A stretch of DNA of 64,000 bases from Sphingobium sp. TCM1 (GCF_001650725.1 NZ_LXVX01000011.1:186001-250000), one strand, 5' to 3'. Positions 41,668 through 53,357 are shown, counted from the stretch's first letter. Numbers and translations are program-made. Notes: generated from the sequence alone by a model not told the origin.

Positions 41668-43251
41668 ATGACACGCATGAAGACGATCGCCGCCAGCCTT
41701 GCGCTCGCCAGCACGCTGCTGACTCCGGTCGCGCAGGCCGCCGCGCCCAAGGCGATGAAGACCGCCGCTGCAGCCGCCGTCGATGCGCAGGCCAAGCAGG
41801 TGCAGGTGATGGTGGACCAGGTGTTCAGCTTTGCCGAACCTGGCTTCCAGGAAGTCAAGACATCCGAATATCTGACGAAGATACTGGAGCAGAACGGCTT
41901 TACCGTGACGCGCGGGGTCGCGGGCATCCCGACCGCCTTCACCGCGACCTGGGGGGAAGGCGGCCCGCTGATCGCGCTGGGCAGCGATATCGACGACGTG
42001 CTGGGCGTGTCGCAGATTCCCGGCATCCCCAATATCAAGCCGCTGGTGGAAGGCGCGCCGGGCCATGGCGAGGGGCACAATGCGGGGATGCCGCTGGTCA
42101 TCGCCGCTGCCATCGCGGTCAAGCAGGTGATGGAGAAGAACAGGATCCCCGGCCGCCTGATGCTCTGGCCCGGCGTCGCGGAGGAATTGCTGGCGACGAA
42201 GGCCTATTATGTCCGCGACGGCCTGTTCAAGGATGTCGATGCCTGCATCTTCACCCATGTGAGCAACGACTTCAACACCGGCTACGGCGAGATGGGCAAT
42301 AACGGGATGGTGTCTGTGGAATATACGTTCCACGGCAAGACCGCCCATTCGGCAGGGATGCCGTGGGAAGGGCGCAGCGCGCTCGACGGCGTGGAACTGA
42401 TGGACGTCGCCTGGAACATGCGGCGGGAGCATCTGCCGATCACCCAGCGGTCGCACTATATCATCTCCAACGGGGGTGGTCAGCCGAACGTGGTGCCGGA
42501 CAAGGCGTCGGTCTGGTATTATTTCCGGGAGCGCGACTTCAAGTCGATCCGCGACCTGTACGACCTGGGCAACACCCTGTCCGAAGCGGCGGCCAAGGCC
42601 AGCGGAACCACCGTGACGCGTCAGGTTCTGGGCTATGCCGCGCCCAATTTCGGCAACAAGCCGATGGCCGAGGCGGCCTACGCCAATATCAAGGCGGTGG
42701 GAATGCCCCAATGGTCGGCCGACGACCAGGCCTTCGCCAAGGCGGTGCAGGAAGCCAATCAGCGCAAGGTTGAGCCACTGCGCACCGAAATCGGCGAGTT
42801 GTCGACGCCGGAAAACCGCAAGCCATCGACTGGTGGCGGGTCGGATGACATTGGCGATATCATGTGGACGGTGCCGACCATCACCATCCGCTTCCCTTCC
42901 AACATCCCCAACATGATCGGCCATAATGTGACTTCCGCCATCGCCATGGCGACGCCGATCGCGCACAAGGGGGCGGTTGCGGGCGCGAAGGCGCTGGCGA
43001 TGACGGTGCTGGACCTCATGACCACGCCCAAGCTCGTGGCCGACGCCAAGACCTATTTCAAGGACGTGCAGCTCAAGACCGACAGCTATGCCCCTGTCCT
43101 CACGGAGCAGGACAAGCCCGCCATCTGGCTCAACGAAAAGACGATGCAGCTCATGCGGCCGCAGATGGAGAAATATTATTACGATCCAACCAAATATGAG
43201 ACCTATCTCGAACAGTTGGGCGTCAAATATCCGACTCTGACGCCGCAATGA
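41668..43251 (+). CDS. Exported M20 amidohydrolase (AbgB-like), first of a tandem pair
   Basis: A 527-aa metallo-amidohydrolase with a signal peptide (MKTIAASLALASTLLTPVAQAA). Metal-site candidates are GHGEGHNAGMP, the acidic pair in PGVAEELLATKAYY, the His in CIFTHVSNDF and a C-terminal PIAHKGAVAG. HGKTAHSAGMPWEGRSALDGVELMD is the conserved dimerisation-domain stretch. The M20D branch includes AbgB (p-aminobenzoyl-glutamate hydrolase) and N-acyl amino acid hydrolases. E. coli AbgB is cytoplasmic, so periplasmic export is a difference. It starts 22 bases after the TonB receptor and overlaps the paralogue downstream (ATGA). The likely job is cleaving an imported peptide-like or N-acyl amide in the periplasm. 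Confidence 0.87.
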   Translation: MTRMKTIAASLALASTLLTPVAQAAAPKAMKTAAAAAVDAQAKQVQVMVDQVFSFAEPGFQEVKTSEYLTKILEQNGFTVTRGVAGIPTAFTATWGEGGPLIALGSDIDDVLGVSQIPGIPNIKPLVEGAPGHGEGHNAGMPLVIAAAIAVKQVMEKNRIPGRLMLWPGVAEELLATKAYYVRDGLFKDVDACIFTHVSNDFNTGYGEMGNNGMVSVEYTFHGKTAHSAGMPWEGRSALDGVELMDVAWNMRREHLPITQRSHYIISNGGGQPNVVPDKASVWYYFRERDFKSIRDLYDLGNTLSEAAAKASGTTVTRQVLGYAAPNFGNKPMAEAAYANIKAVGMPQWSADDQAFAKAVQEANQRKVEPLRTEIGELSTPENRKPSTGGGSDDIGDIMWTVPTITIRFPSNIPNMIGHNVTSAIAMATPIAHKGAVAGAKALAMTVLDLMTTPKLVADAKTYFKDVQLKTDSYAPVLTEQDKPAIWLNEKTMQLMRPQMEKYYYDPTKYETYLEQLGVKYPTLTPQ

Positions 43252-44855
43252 TCTCCTACGCTCCATTCATGAAGAGGACGCAGCCTTTGGGTCGCACCAT
43301 CGCACTTGCCCTCGCCCTGTCGGCGGCGGCGCTTTCCATGCCCGCGCAGGGGGCCTCACCCCAGACGATGAAGGCGCAGGCCGCCGCGGGGGTGGAGGCC
43401 CAGGCCAAGCAGATCCAGGTCATGGTCGACCAGGTCTTCAGCTTCGCCGAGCCGGGCTTCCAGGAAATCCGCACCTCCGAATATCTGGCGAAGATATTGG
43501 AGGACAATGGCTTCACCGTGACCAGAGGCGTCGCGGGCATCCCCACCGCCTTCACCGCGACCTGGGGGGAAAGCGGCCCGATGATCGCTCTGGGTAGCGA
43601 CATAGACGATTTGCTGGGCGTGTCGCAGATGCCGGGTGTTCCTACCGTCAAGCCGATCGTCGCGGGAGCGCCTGGCCATGGCGAGGGTCATAATTCGGGT
43701 ATGCCGATGATGATCGCCGCAGCGCTGGCGGCTAAGAAAGTCATGCAGGATAATGGGATCAAGGGGCGGCTCATGCTGTGGCCCGGCGTTGCGGAGGAAC
43801 TGCTGGCGACCAAGGCCTTCTACGTGCGGGCGGGCATGTTCAAGGATGTCGACGCCTGCATCTTCGGCCATGTGAACACGGGTTTCGGCACGGCCTATGG
43901 CGACCTTGGCCTGAACGGCATGGTGTCGGTCGAATATGAGTTCAGCGGCAAGACCGCCCATTCGGCCGCCATGCCATGGGAAGGGCGCAGCGCCCTTGAC
44001 GCGGTGGAATATATGGATGTGGCCTGGAATTTCCGGCGCGAACATCTGCCGCTCACCCAGCGGTCGCACGACGTCATCACCAATGGCGGCGGCCAGCCCA
44101 ATGTCGTGCCTGACAAGGCGTCGGTCTGGTATTATTTCCGCGACAAGGATTTCGCTGCCGTCCGTTCGCTCTACGAAACCGGCACCAGCGTGGCGGAGGC
44201 GGCGGCGCAGGCCACCGGCACCAGCGTCAAGCGGACGATACTCGGCTATGCCGCGCCCAATTTCGGCAACAAGCCGATGGCGGAAGCCGCCTATGCCAAT
44301 ATCAAGGCGGTGGGGATGCCCCAATGGTCCTCCGCCGACCAGGCCTTCGCCAAGGCGGTGCAGGTTAACAACGGGCTGAAGGTGCAGCCGCTCGCGACGA
44401 GCATCACGCCGCTCTCGAAACCTGAAACGCGCGGTGCGGGCGGCGGCTTAGGAGGTTCGGACGATATTGGCGACGTGATGTGGAGCGTGCCGACCATTAC
44501 TATCAATTATCCCGCCAACGTCCCCAACATCATCTTCCACCACGCCACGGCCGCCATGGCGATGGCGACGCCGATCGCGCACAAGGGCACGGTCGCGGGC
44601 GCCAAGGCGGTTGCGATGACCGTCATAGACCTGATGACCGATCCCAAGCTGCTGGCCAGCGCCAAGACCTATTTCCGGGACGTCCAGCTCAAGACCCAGA
44701 AATATGATCCGGTCCTGGCCCCCGACGACCAGCCGGCCATTCATCGCAACGAGAGGATAATGAACGAGTTGCGGCCGGAGATGGAGAAATATTATTATGA
44801 TCCGGCCAGATATGGCAGCTATCTGGAGCAGCTGGGCGTGCGCTACGGCGACTGA
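43248..44855 (+). CDS. Exported M20 amidohydrolase (AbgB-like), second of a tandem pair
   Basis: A close paralogue of the preceding protein; the two align from the mature N-terminus (VEAQAKQIQVMVDQVFSFAEPGFQE) to the C-terminus (MEKYYYDPARYGSYLEQLGV). The same metal motifs are intact (GHGEGHNSGMP, PGVAEELLATKAFY, PIAHKGTVAG), while FGHVNTGFGTA differs from THVSNDFNTG, which may change specificity. The start is either ATG 43248, overlapping the upstream TGA, or ATG 43269, giving a standard signal peptide (KRTQPLGRTIALALALSAAALSMPAQG). Neither has a clear ribosome site. The pair probably arose by tandem duplication and may form a heteromer as AbgA/AbgB do; that is inference. Confidence 0.87.
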   Translation: MISYAPFMKRTQPLGRTIALALALSAAALSMPAQGASPQTMKAQAAAGVEAQAKQIQVMVDQVFSFAEPGFQEIRTSEYLAKILEDNGFTVTRGVAGIPTAFTATWGESGPMIALGSDIDDLLGVSQMPGVPTVKPIVAGAPGHGEGHNSGMPMMIAAALAAKKVMQDNGIKGRLMLWPGVAEELLATKAFYVRAGMFKDVDACIFGHVNTGFGTAYGDLGLNGMVSVEYEFSGKTAHSAAMPWEGRSALDAVEYMDVAWNFRREHLPLTQRSHDVITNGGGQPNVVPDKASVWYYFRDKDFAAVRSLYETGTSVAEAAAQATGTSVKRTILGYAAPNFGNKPMAEAAYANIKAVGMPQWSSADQAFAKAVQVNNGLKVQPLATSITPLSKPETRGAGGGLGGSDDIGDVMWSVPTITINYPANVPNIIFHHATAAMAMATPIAHKGTVAGAKAVAMTVIDLMTDPKLLASAKTYFRDVQLKTQKYDPVLAPDDQPAIHRNERIMNELRPEMEKYYYDPARYGSYLEQLGVRYGD

Positions 44856-44954
44856 CGCGGGGTTGCGTTAGCCATTGCATATGCGGCGATCCTGGTCGCC
44901 GCATATCGCCCGTCTCGACATAAAATATTTCCGCTGTTTGCGAATTTGTCGCAT

Positions 44955-44962
44955 TAGCGCTA
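44955..44962. promoter_or_regulatory. TAGCGCTA palindrome before the siderophore-type receptor
   Basis: TAGCGCTA lies 38 bases upstream of the receptor ATG in an AT-rich stretch (44925-44960). The same octamer occurs at 32352-32359 before the GFOR operon. GNTAGCGCTANC-type sites are typical operators of LacI-family regulators in alphaproteobacteria, but no lacI gene is in the window. Confidence 0.35.
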
Positions 44963-44999
44963 CTTGCGAGCGCAAATGAGTCGCAACAGGGGAAATCAG

Positions 45000-47099
45000 A
45001 TGAATTTTCGACTATGGGCATTGAGCGGGGCGGCCGCGATCGCATTGTGTGGCACGGCTGCTCACGCGGAAGAGGTCGCTGCCGACGCGTCGGGCGATGA
45101 GGGCCAGATCGTCGTCACCGCAGCCAATGCGGGGACCAAGACCGAAACGCCCCTGATCGAATTGCCGCAGCCGATTACCGTCATCACCTCCGACCAGTTC
45201 ATCGCGCAGGGCGCGATCAGCATCAGCGACACGGTCAAATATGCCGCCGGCGTGCTGGCCAATCCCTATGGTCGCGATACCCGCGTGGACGGCTTCAACG
45301 TGCGCGGCATCGACGCCTTGCAGTTTCGCGACGGGATGCGCGACATTTTCAGTTATTATGCCAGCATCACATCCGATCCCTATAATTTCTCTCGGGTCGA
45401 AATCGTGCGCGGCCCGGCATCGGTGCTGTTCGGCCAAGGGTCGATCGGCGGCTTGGTCAATCTCGTCTCCAAGACGCCGGAGTTCAGGACGGGCGGTGAA
45501 ATCAACCTCGTCTACGGCAGCTATGACCGCAAGGAGGCGATGGGCGACGTCAATGTCGCGCTGGCGGACAATCTGGCGGTCCGCGTCGTCGGCCGCGTTC
45601 GCGATGCCGACACCTATGTCGATCATGTCCCCGACGATCGTGTGATGTTCGCGCCGTCGATCCGCTGGCAGCCCACGCCCGACACCGATGTAGTGCTGAC
45701 CGGCCTCTATCAGGAGGATGACACCGGATCGACCTCCCAGTTCCTGCCGATCGTGGGCACGTTCCGCCCGAACACAGCCTATCCTGCGGGCACGCTCGAT
45801 CAATATACATTTGTCGGCAAGCCGGGCTGGGATCGTTACAATGGCCGCTCGCTCCAGGGCGGCGGCTCGATCACCCATGATTTTTCGGACAAGGTCCGGC
45901 TTAGCCTCAAGGCCCGCTATATCGACAGCGACCTCGAATATTACACCCATTATGCGGACAGCTACACTTATCCGACCGATCCATTCTCGGTCTACGGGAC
46001 GGACGGTCGGACGATCGGCCTCTATTCCAGTGCCGGCGACGCGAAGATGAACGTCTTTTCGACCGACAATAATCTTCAGTTCAGCTTCGACACGGGCGCA
46101 AATATCACACATAAGCTACTCGTCGGTCTTGATTATAGCTGGAACAGGGTCGGCAAGCGCACCACCTATGGTGCGACAGAGATCGTCGACCTGTACGACA
46201 TCGATTATGATGCGCTGGCGGCCTACGCACCGACCGGCCCATTCGCTTATGATTCGCAGAAGCAACTCGGCGTCTATGTGCAGGACCAGATCCGCTTCTT
46301 CGACCGCGTCTCCCTCGTGCTGGGCGCGCGGCGGGATCATGTCACCAACTCGACGGGGCAGGAAGACAACGCAACCACTTTCCGCGCCGGCATCATCGGC
46401 GAAATCGGCGCGGGCTTCTCTCCCTTCTTCAGCTACACGGAGAGCTTCCTGCCGATCGCCGGCGCCAACAGCGATGGCGACCCATTCAGGCCGCAGACCG
46501 GCACCCAGTTCGAGGCGGGCGTGAAGTGGCAGCCCGAACGCGACACGCTCGTCACCATCACGGCCTTCCACATCAAGGAGCGCAACCGTGTCCTCTATCT
46601 GCCCAATGACGTCGTCACCCAGTCTGGTGAACTGACCACGAAGGGTGTGGAGTTAGAAGCAAGCCACCGCCTGCCCGGCGATTTCGAACTGCTGGTCAAT
46701 TATGGCTACAACAAGCTCAAGTCCGAAGTGAACAGCAGCCTCGACTATATGCCGCGCCACACCGCGTCGATCTGGTCGACCAAGAGCTTCGGTGTCGTGG
46801 GGGGCGCGCGACTGAGGCTCGGCGCGGGCGCCGTCTATAGCGGCAAGAGCAAGTCGACCGGAGCGATCGACCCCTATGGCCTCAATCCCGCCATTCCTGC
46901 CGGTACGCTCTACACGATCGTCACGCCGTCCCGCACCACGGTCGACGCTCTCGCGGAGATCGACTGGCAGAACTGGCGCTTTGCGATCAACGCGACCAAC
47001 CTGCTGAACAACCAATATTATGCGTCCTGCCTGGCGCGCGGCGACTGCTTCATGGGCGCGCCGCGCAATGTGATGGGCACGATCGGCTATCGGTTCTGA
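45000..47099 (+). CDS. TonB-dependent siderophore-type receptor (699 aa)
   Basis: An outer-membrane receptor shorter than the other five and of the ferric-siderophore (FhuA/FoxA-like) type. It has a signal peptide to about residue 24 (GTAAHA), the mature start GQIVVTAANAGTKTETPLIELPQPITVITS, and a plug with VDGFNVRGIDALQFRDGMRD and VEIVRGPASVLFGQGSIGGLVNLVSK. The barrel ends with NLLNNQYYASCLARGDCFMG then VMGTIGYRF, the usual ending of siderophore receptors. The ATG at 45000 follows AGGGGAAA. A DUF4198 protein begins 13 bases after it, a common partner in metal-related loci. The ligand is unknown. Confidence 0.9.
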   Translation: MNFRLWALSGAAAIALCGTAAHAEEVAADASGDEGQIVVTAANAGTKTETPLIELPQPITVITSDQFIAQGAISISDTVKYAAGVLANPYGRDTRVDGFNVRGIDALQFRDGMRDIFSYYASITSDPYNFSRVEIVRGPASVLFGQGSIGGLVNLVSKTPEFRTGGEINLVYGSYDRKEAMGDVNVALADNLAVRVVGRVRDADTYVDHVPDDRVMFAPSIRWQPTPDTDVVLTGLYQEDDTGSTSQFLPIVGTFRPNTAYPAGTLDQYTFVGKPGWDRYNGRSLQGGGSITHDFSDKVRLSLKARYIDSDLEYYTHYADSYTYPTDPFSVYGTDGRTIGLYSSAGDAKMNVFSTDNNLQFSFDTGANITHKLLVGLDYSWNRVGKRTTYGATEIVDLYDIDYDALAAYAPTGPFAYDSQKQLGVYVQDQIRFFDRVSLVLGARRDHVTNSTGQEDNATTFRAGIIGEIGAGFSPFFSYTESFLPIAGANSDGDPFRPQTGTQFEAGVKWQPERDTLVTITAFHIKERNRVLYLPNDVVTQSGELTTKGVELEASHRLPGDFELLVNYGYNKLKSEVNSSLDYMPRHTASIWSTKSFGVVGGARLRLGAGAVYSGKSKSTGAIDPYGLNPAIPAGTLYTIVTPSRTTVDALAEIDWQNWRFAINATNLLNNQYYASCLARGDCFMGAPRNVMGTIGYRF

Positions 47100-47112
47100 A
47101 CGGAGAGAGACT

Positions 47113-47745
47113 ATGCTGAAATGGACAAGCGCCCTGCTGGCGATCGCGTTCCTCCCGGCGCTGGCGCAGGCGCATGAAATCTGGGTCGAGCGCGACGGCG
47201 CCGGTCCGGCGCGCATCTATCTGGGCGAACCGGGCGAGGTGCTGCCCGAGGGTGGCGACCCCGAGTTCGAGAAGCTGAAGGCCCCGCGCCTGGTTCCCGC
47301 CGGGCAGGCGCCGCAACTGCGCAAGACCGGCTATATCGAGGTGGCCGCGCCTGCGGGCGATGTCCGCGTGACCGATGACAGCGTGTTCGCGCCATGGGGC
47401 GAGGAAGGCAAGAAGGAGGGCGTCATCTATTATGCCCGCGCCGGCCGCAACGAGACGAAGGCTGTATTGCCGCTGGAGATCGTGCCGACCGCGCCGGGCG
47501 CCGACAGCTTCATCCTTATCCGCGACGGCAAGCCGGTGGCGGGCGCGAAGCTGACCGCCATCACCCCGGAGAAATGGTCGAGAGCCTTCACCACCGATGC
47601 GCAGGGCCGGGTCGCGCTGCCGCTCAAGGACAAGGGGCGCTACATCCTCTCCGCGACGCAGGAGGAGAAAGGCGATCTGAGCCTCACCGGCCAGAAGGTC
47701 GCGACCATCTACCATATGACGACGCTCAGTTTCTTCCGCGACTGA
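47113..47745 (+). CDS. Exported DUF4198 protein
   Basis: A 210-aa periplasmic protein. It has a signal peptide (LKWTSALLAIAFLPALAQA) directly followed by HEIWVE, the His-led mature N-terminus typical of DUF4198. A beta-rich region follows and the second half resembles a carboxypeptidase-regulatory-like fold (PVAGAKLTAITPEKWSRAFTTDAQGRVALPL). Proteins of this family are found beside TonB receptors and metal transporters and may bind a metal or its chelate. It is cotranscribed with the receptor upstream (13 bases). No reaction is known. Confidence 0.78.
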   Translation: MLKWTSALLAIAFLPALAQAHEIWVERDGAGPARIYLGEPGEVLPEGGDPEFEKLKAPRLVPAGQAPQLRKTGYIEVAAPAGDVRVTDDSVFAPWGEEGKKEGVIYYARAGRNETKAVLPLEIVPTAPGADSFILIRDGKPVAGAKLTAITPEKWSRAFTTDAQGRVALPLKDKGRYILSATQEEKGDLSLTGQKVATIYHMTTLSFFRD

Positions 47746-47925
47746 GCGCTTTGGCTTGTCCTGATGCGCGCCAACGCGTTCCGGCTGGAGCGCGGTGGCA
47801 CGCAGGATCCGGCCCAGCTGCGATTTCGCTTTCCAGATCGGTCAAGGTGCGGATTTTGCCGCCTCTTTCGTCCCAGCCTGTGTTGCCTTGCACCAGCAGC
47901 CGGCGCCGAAAGAGGATCATTCGAC

Positions 47926-50886
47926 ATGACGTCTTCGCTCAAGACCCTTGCGTTCGCGTTGATGCTCGGGGGTGCGGGAGCGGCTCTTGCCGAGCCCGCC
48001 AACCTGCCGCCTCCCGGAGGTGAAGCGCCCGTGGCTTTCGACGTGCATGAAGGCACCTCCATGGCCGTGTCGGTTTCGCCGGACGGCAAATGGCTGGCGG
48101 TCGACCTTCAGGGCAGCCTGTGGATCATTTCCGCAAAGGGCGGCAGAGCGAAGCGGATCACCGACTATTTCAACGACGCGCGCCAGCCGGTCTGGTCCCC
48201 GGACGGTGCACGCCTCGTCTATTTCGCCTATCGCGACGGCAACTATGACCTCTGGACCATCAGGCCCGATGGCAGCGACAGGCGGAAGCTGACCGACGGC
48301 GTCTATGATGATCGCGATCCGGTCTTTTCCCCCGACGGCAAGACCATCGCCTTCTCCTCCGACCGCAGCGGCAATTATGACATCTGGACGCTGGACATCG
48401 CCACCGGCGCGATGAAGCAGGTCAGCAGCAACCCGCGCGAGGATCGCCTGCCAAGCTGGTCGCCCGATGGTGGCCGCATCGCCTATTCGGGCGCGGAGGG
48501 CATGACGAAGAGCGCGATCTACGTCACCAACCTCGCGACCGGCCAGGAAAGCCTGCTGAAGGAAGTGCAGGGCAGGGCCGACGCGCCATCCTTCGGTCCC
48601 GGCGGCCAACTCGCCTATGTCGTCGCGGACGATGCCGGCAGCCACCTGGAAATCGACGGTACGCGGGTCAGTGGGAAGGAGAATGTCTTTCCCTTCCGCA
48701 TATCCTGGGGGAAGCGGGGCGACTATTATTATGTCTCGGACGGCAAGATCCGGCGGCGCAGCGGAACTGCCCTCGCCACGGTCGATTTTGCCGCCACGCT
48801 GGAAGTCGTCCGCCCAAGCTACACCCGCGCAAAGCGCGACTGGGACTCCACCGCGCCGCGCAAGGCGCTGGGCATCGTCCATCCGCATATCTCGCCTGAC
48901 GGCGGTCGCATCGCGTTCGTCGCGCTGGGCGATCTTTTTGTCGTCTCGTCAAACGGCGGGGTGCCGGAAAACCTGACGAAGGATGCCGCGCTGGACGCCG
49001 ATCCGGCCTGGTCGCCGGACGGGCAGAGCATTGTCTTCAGCTCCGACCGGGTGGGCGGCCTGCCGCAGTTGTGGATCAGGGATCTGGGGACCGGCAAGGA
49101 CCGGCAACTCACCCATATGGACACGCAGCCGCTGGGCGCGGCCTGGTCGCCCGACGGCACCCGCGTCGCCTTCATCGACGTGGACGGTCGCTGGGGCGTG
49201 GCAGGCGTGTGCGTCGTCGACGTCGCCACCGGCAAGGTCACGCGGCTCCAAAGCTCGCTCGGCCAGCCGGGCAGCCCAAGCTGGTCGGCGGATGGCAAAT
49301 ATGTCGCCATCAGCCTGTCCTACAAATATTCCAACAGTTTCCGCGAGGGCACCAATCAGGTCTATGTGATCCCTGCGGACGGCAAGGGCAAAGCCTTCTG
49401 GCAGATACCCGAACCCGATATGTCGCTCGACACGCGCAGCGGCAGCGGCCCCGCCTGGTCCCCGGATGGCACGAAAATGGCCGGCATCTATGAGGGGCTG
49501 CTCAAGATCTGGCCGGTGGACAAGGATGGCAAGCCACTGGGGCCGGTCCGCAGCTATACCGCCGACACGGCCTTCTACCCGACCTGGACGGCGGACTCAG
49601 GCACCATCCTCTATCAGGCGAACGACATGCTGAAGAGGATCGACGTCGCTACCGGGGTAATCGCCGACGTACCGCTCGACCTCAGCTATCGCCTTGCCAA
49701 GCCGAACGGTCGCACCGTCATCCATGTCAGCCATCTAATCGATTCGGTCACCGATGCCACCCAGGATGACAAGGATATCATTATCGAGGGCAATCGCATC
49801 GCCGCGATCCGCGACCATGATCCGGGCCTGCATTCGACCGGCCAGTTCGTGGACGGCACCGGTCTTACAGCAATACCGGGCCTGATCGAGTTTCATTCCC
49901 ACGTCCAGAAGGACTTCGGGTCGAACCTGGAAAAGGCCTGGCTCGCCTACGGTATCACCACGGTGCGCGATCCCGGCACGCAGGTTTACGATGCGGTCGA
50001 GGATCGCGAGGCTGCCGAGGCTGGCGTGCGCCTGTCGCCGCGCCTCTATGTCGGGGGGCCGCTGCTCGAATGGCAGCGCGTCTATTACAAGATGGGCGTC
50101 GCCGTCTCCAGCCCGGCGCATCTGGAACGCGAGCTGGCCCGCGCCCGGACGCTCAAATATGACATCGTCAAAAGCTATGTCCGGATGCCCGACCTGTACC
50201 AGCGCCGCATCGTGGAGGCGGCGCATGCCATGGGCATACCCGTGTCGGGCCATGAAATCTTCCCGGCCGCCTATACCGGAGTCGACGGAACCGAACATCT
50301 GGGCGCGACCAGCCGGCGCGGCTATTCGCCCAAGCAGGGGCCGGGCGGCATGGCTTATGAGGACGTGATCCAGCTGTTCGGCCGCAGCGGACGCACATTG
50401 ACCCCGACAAACTTCGGCGCCTTGACCGGCTATCTGGAGAAGAACCCCGACTATCGCACCGACCCGCGCGTCAACCTCTACCCGAGTTGGGCGCGCGAGA
50501 CGGTGACCGGGACCAATGACCCGATGGCGATCTTCACCCGGCCGCTGCTCGCCGGTGGTCTGGTGAGTCTCAAGAAAATGTATGACGCAGGCACCCAGGT
50601 CGTTGCGGGCACCGACACGATGATCGCGACCAATCTCCATGCGGAGATCGCTTCATACGTGGATGCGGGGCTGACGCCGTTTCAGGCGCTCCAGACCGCG
50701 ACCGTCAATTCGGCCAAGGCGCTGAACCTGGATGCCGGGACGTTGGAAGCGGGCAAGCTGGCCGATATCGTCCTGCTCGACGGCGATCCGCGCGAGAACA
50801 TCGCCAACACGTTCAAGGTGCGCAAAGTAGTGGCGAACGGCGTCAGCCACGATGTCGAGCAACTGATCGGCGACGCCGGCAAATAG
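47926..50886 (+). CDS. Exported TolB-propeller/amidohydrolase fusion protein
   Basis: A 986-aa secreted protein (signal peptide MTSSLKTLAFALMLGGAGAALA). Residues 40-640 contain repeated WSPDG and FSPDG blades of WD40-like/TolB propeller type, and the rest (about 640-980) is a metal-dependent amidohydrolase with GLIEFHSHVQKDFG, YGITTVRDPG, DIVKSYVRMPD, GIPVSGHEIFPAAYTGVDGTEHLG, VVAGTDTMIATNLHAEIA and KLADIVLLDGDP, as in imidazolonepropionase-like and prolidase-like enzymes. The ATG at 47926 follows GAGGATC. It lies 180 bases after the DUF4198 gene and may be separately expressed. The substrate is unknown, but dipeptides or cyclic amides are typical. Confidence 0.85.
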   Translation: MTSSLKTLAFALMLGGAGAALAEPANLPPPGGEAPVAFDVHEGTSMAVSVSPDGKWLAVDLQGSLWIISAKGGRAKRITDYFNDARQPVWSPDGARLVYFAYRDGNYDLWTIRPDGSDRRKLTDGVYDDRDPVFSPDGKTIAFSSDRSGNYDIWTLDIATGAMKQVSSNPREDRLPSWSPDGGRIAYSGAEGMTKSAIYVTNLATGQESLLKEVQGRADAPSFGPGGQLAYVVADDAGSHLEIDGTRVSGKENVFPFRISWGKRGDYYYVSDGKIRRRSGTALATVDFAATLEVVRPSYTRAKRDWDSTAPRKALGIVHPHISPDGGRIAFVALGDLFVVSSNGGVPENLTKDAALDADPAWSPDGQSIVFSSDRVGGLPQLWIRDLGTGKDRQLTHMDTQPLGAAWSPDGTRVAFIDVDGRWGVAGVCVVDVATGKVTRLQSSLGQPGSPSWSADGKYVAISLSYKYSNSFREGTNQVYVIPADGKGKAFWQIPEPDMSLDTRSGSGPAWSPDGTKMAGIYEGLLKIWPVDKDGKPLGPVRSYTADTAFYPTWTADSGTILYQANDMLKRIDVATGVIADVPLDLSYRLAKPNGRTVIHVSHLIDSVTDATQDDKDIIIEGNRIAAIRDHDPGLHSTGQFVDGTGLTAIPGLIEFHSHVQKDFGSNLEKAWLAYGITTVRDPGTQVYDAVEDREAAEAGVRLSPRLYVGGPLLEWQRVYYKMGVAVSSPAHLERELARARTLKYDIVKSYVRMPDLYQRRIVEAAHAMGIPVSGHEIFPAAYTGVDGTEHLGATSRRGYSPKQGPGGMAYEDVIQLFGRSGRTLTPTNFGALTGYLEKNPDYRTDPRVNLYPSWARETVTGTNDPMAIFTRPLLAGGLVSLKKMYDAGTQVVAGTDTMIATNLHAEIASYVDAGLTPFQALQTATVNSAKALNLDAGTLEAGKLADIVLLDGDPRENIANTFKVRKVVANGVSHDVEQLIGDAGK

Positions 50887-50890
50887 AACC

Positions 50891-50924
50891 GATCGCCGCC
50901 GGGACGGTCATCCCGGCGGCGATC
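50891..50924. terminator. Strong bidirectional hairpin between amidohydrolase and katG
   Basis: GATCGCCGCCGGGA and TCCCGGCGGCGATC form perfect 14-bp arms around a 6-base loop (CGGTCA). It lies 4 bases after the amidohydrolase stop and 8 bases from the katG stop, so it can end transcription from both sides. There is no long T-run on either side. Confidence 0.8.
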
Positions 50925-50931
50925 AGCTACG

Positions 50932-53181
<2,250 letters not shown>

Positions 53182-53357
53182 TTACTTATAGGCGTTCGCC
53201 GCCCCGAAGCGGAAATTGGAAAATCCGTTGACAGTAACAAGCAGAGCCGTTGAGGCCGCGACGACCAGTCGAGGCGGCGGGGCGATGACCCGACTCAGCC
53301 GGTAAGCATTTCTTAGCTTTATCGGTCAAACTTCATCTCGATAAGGAAACAGGGCGC

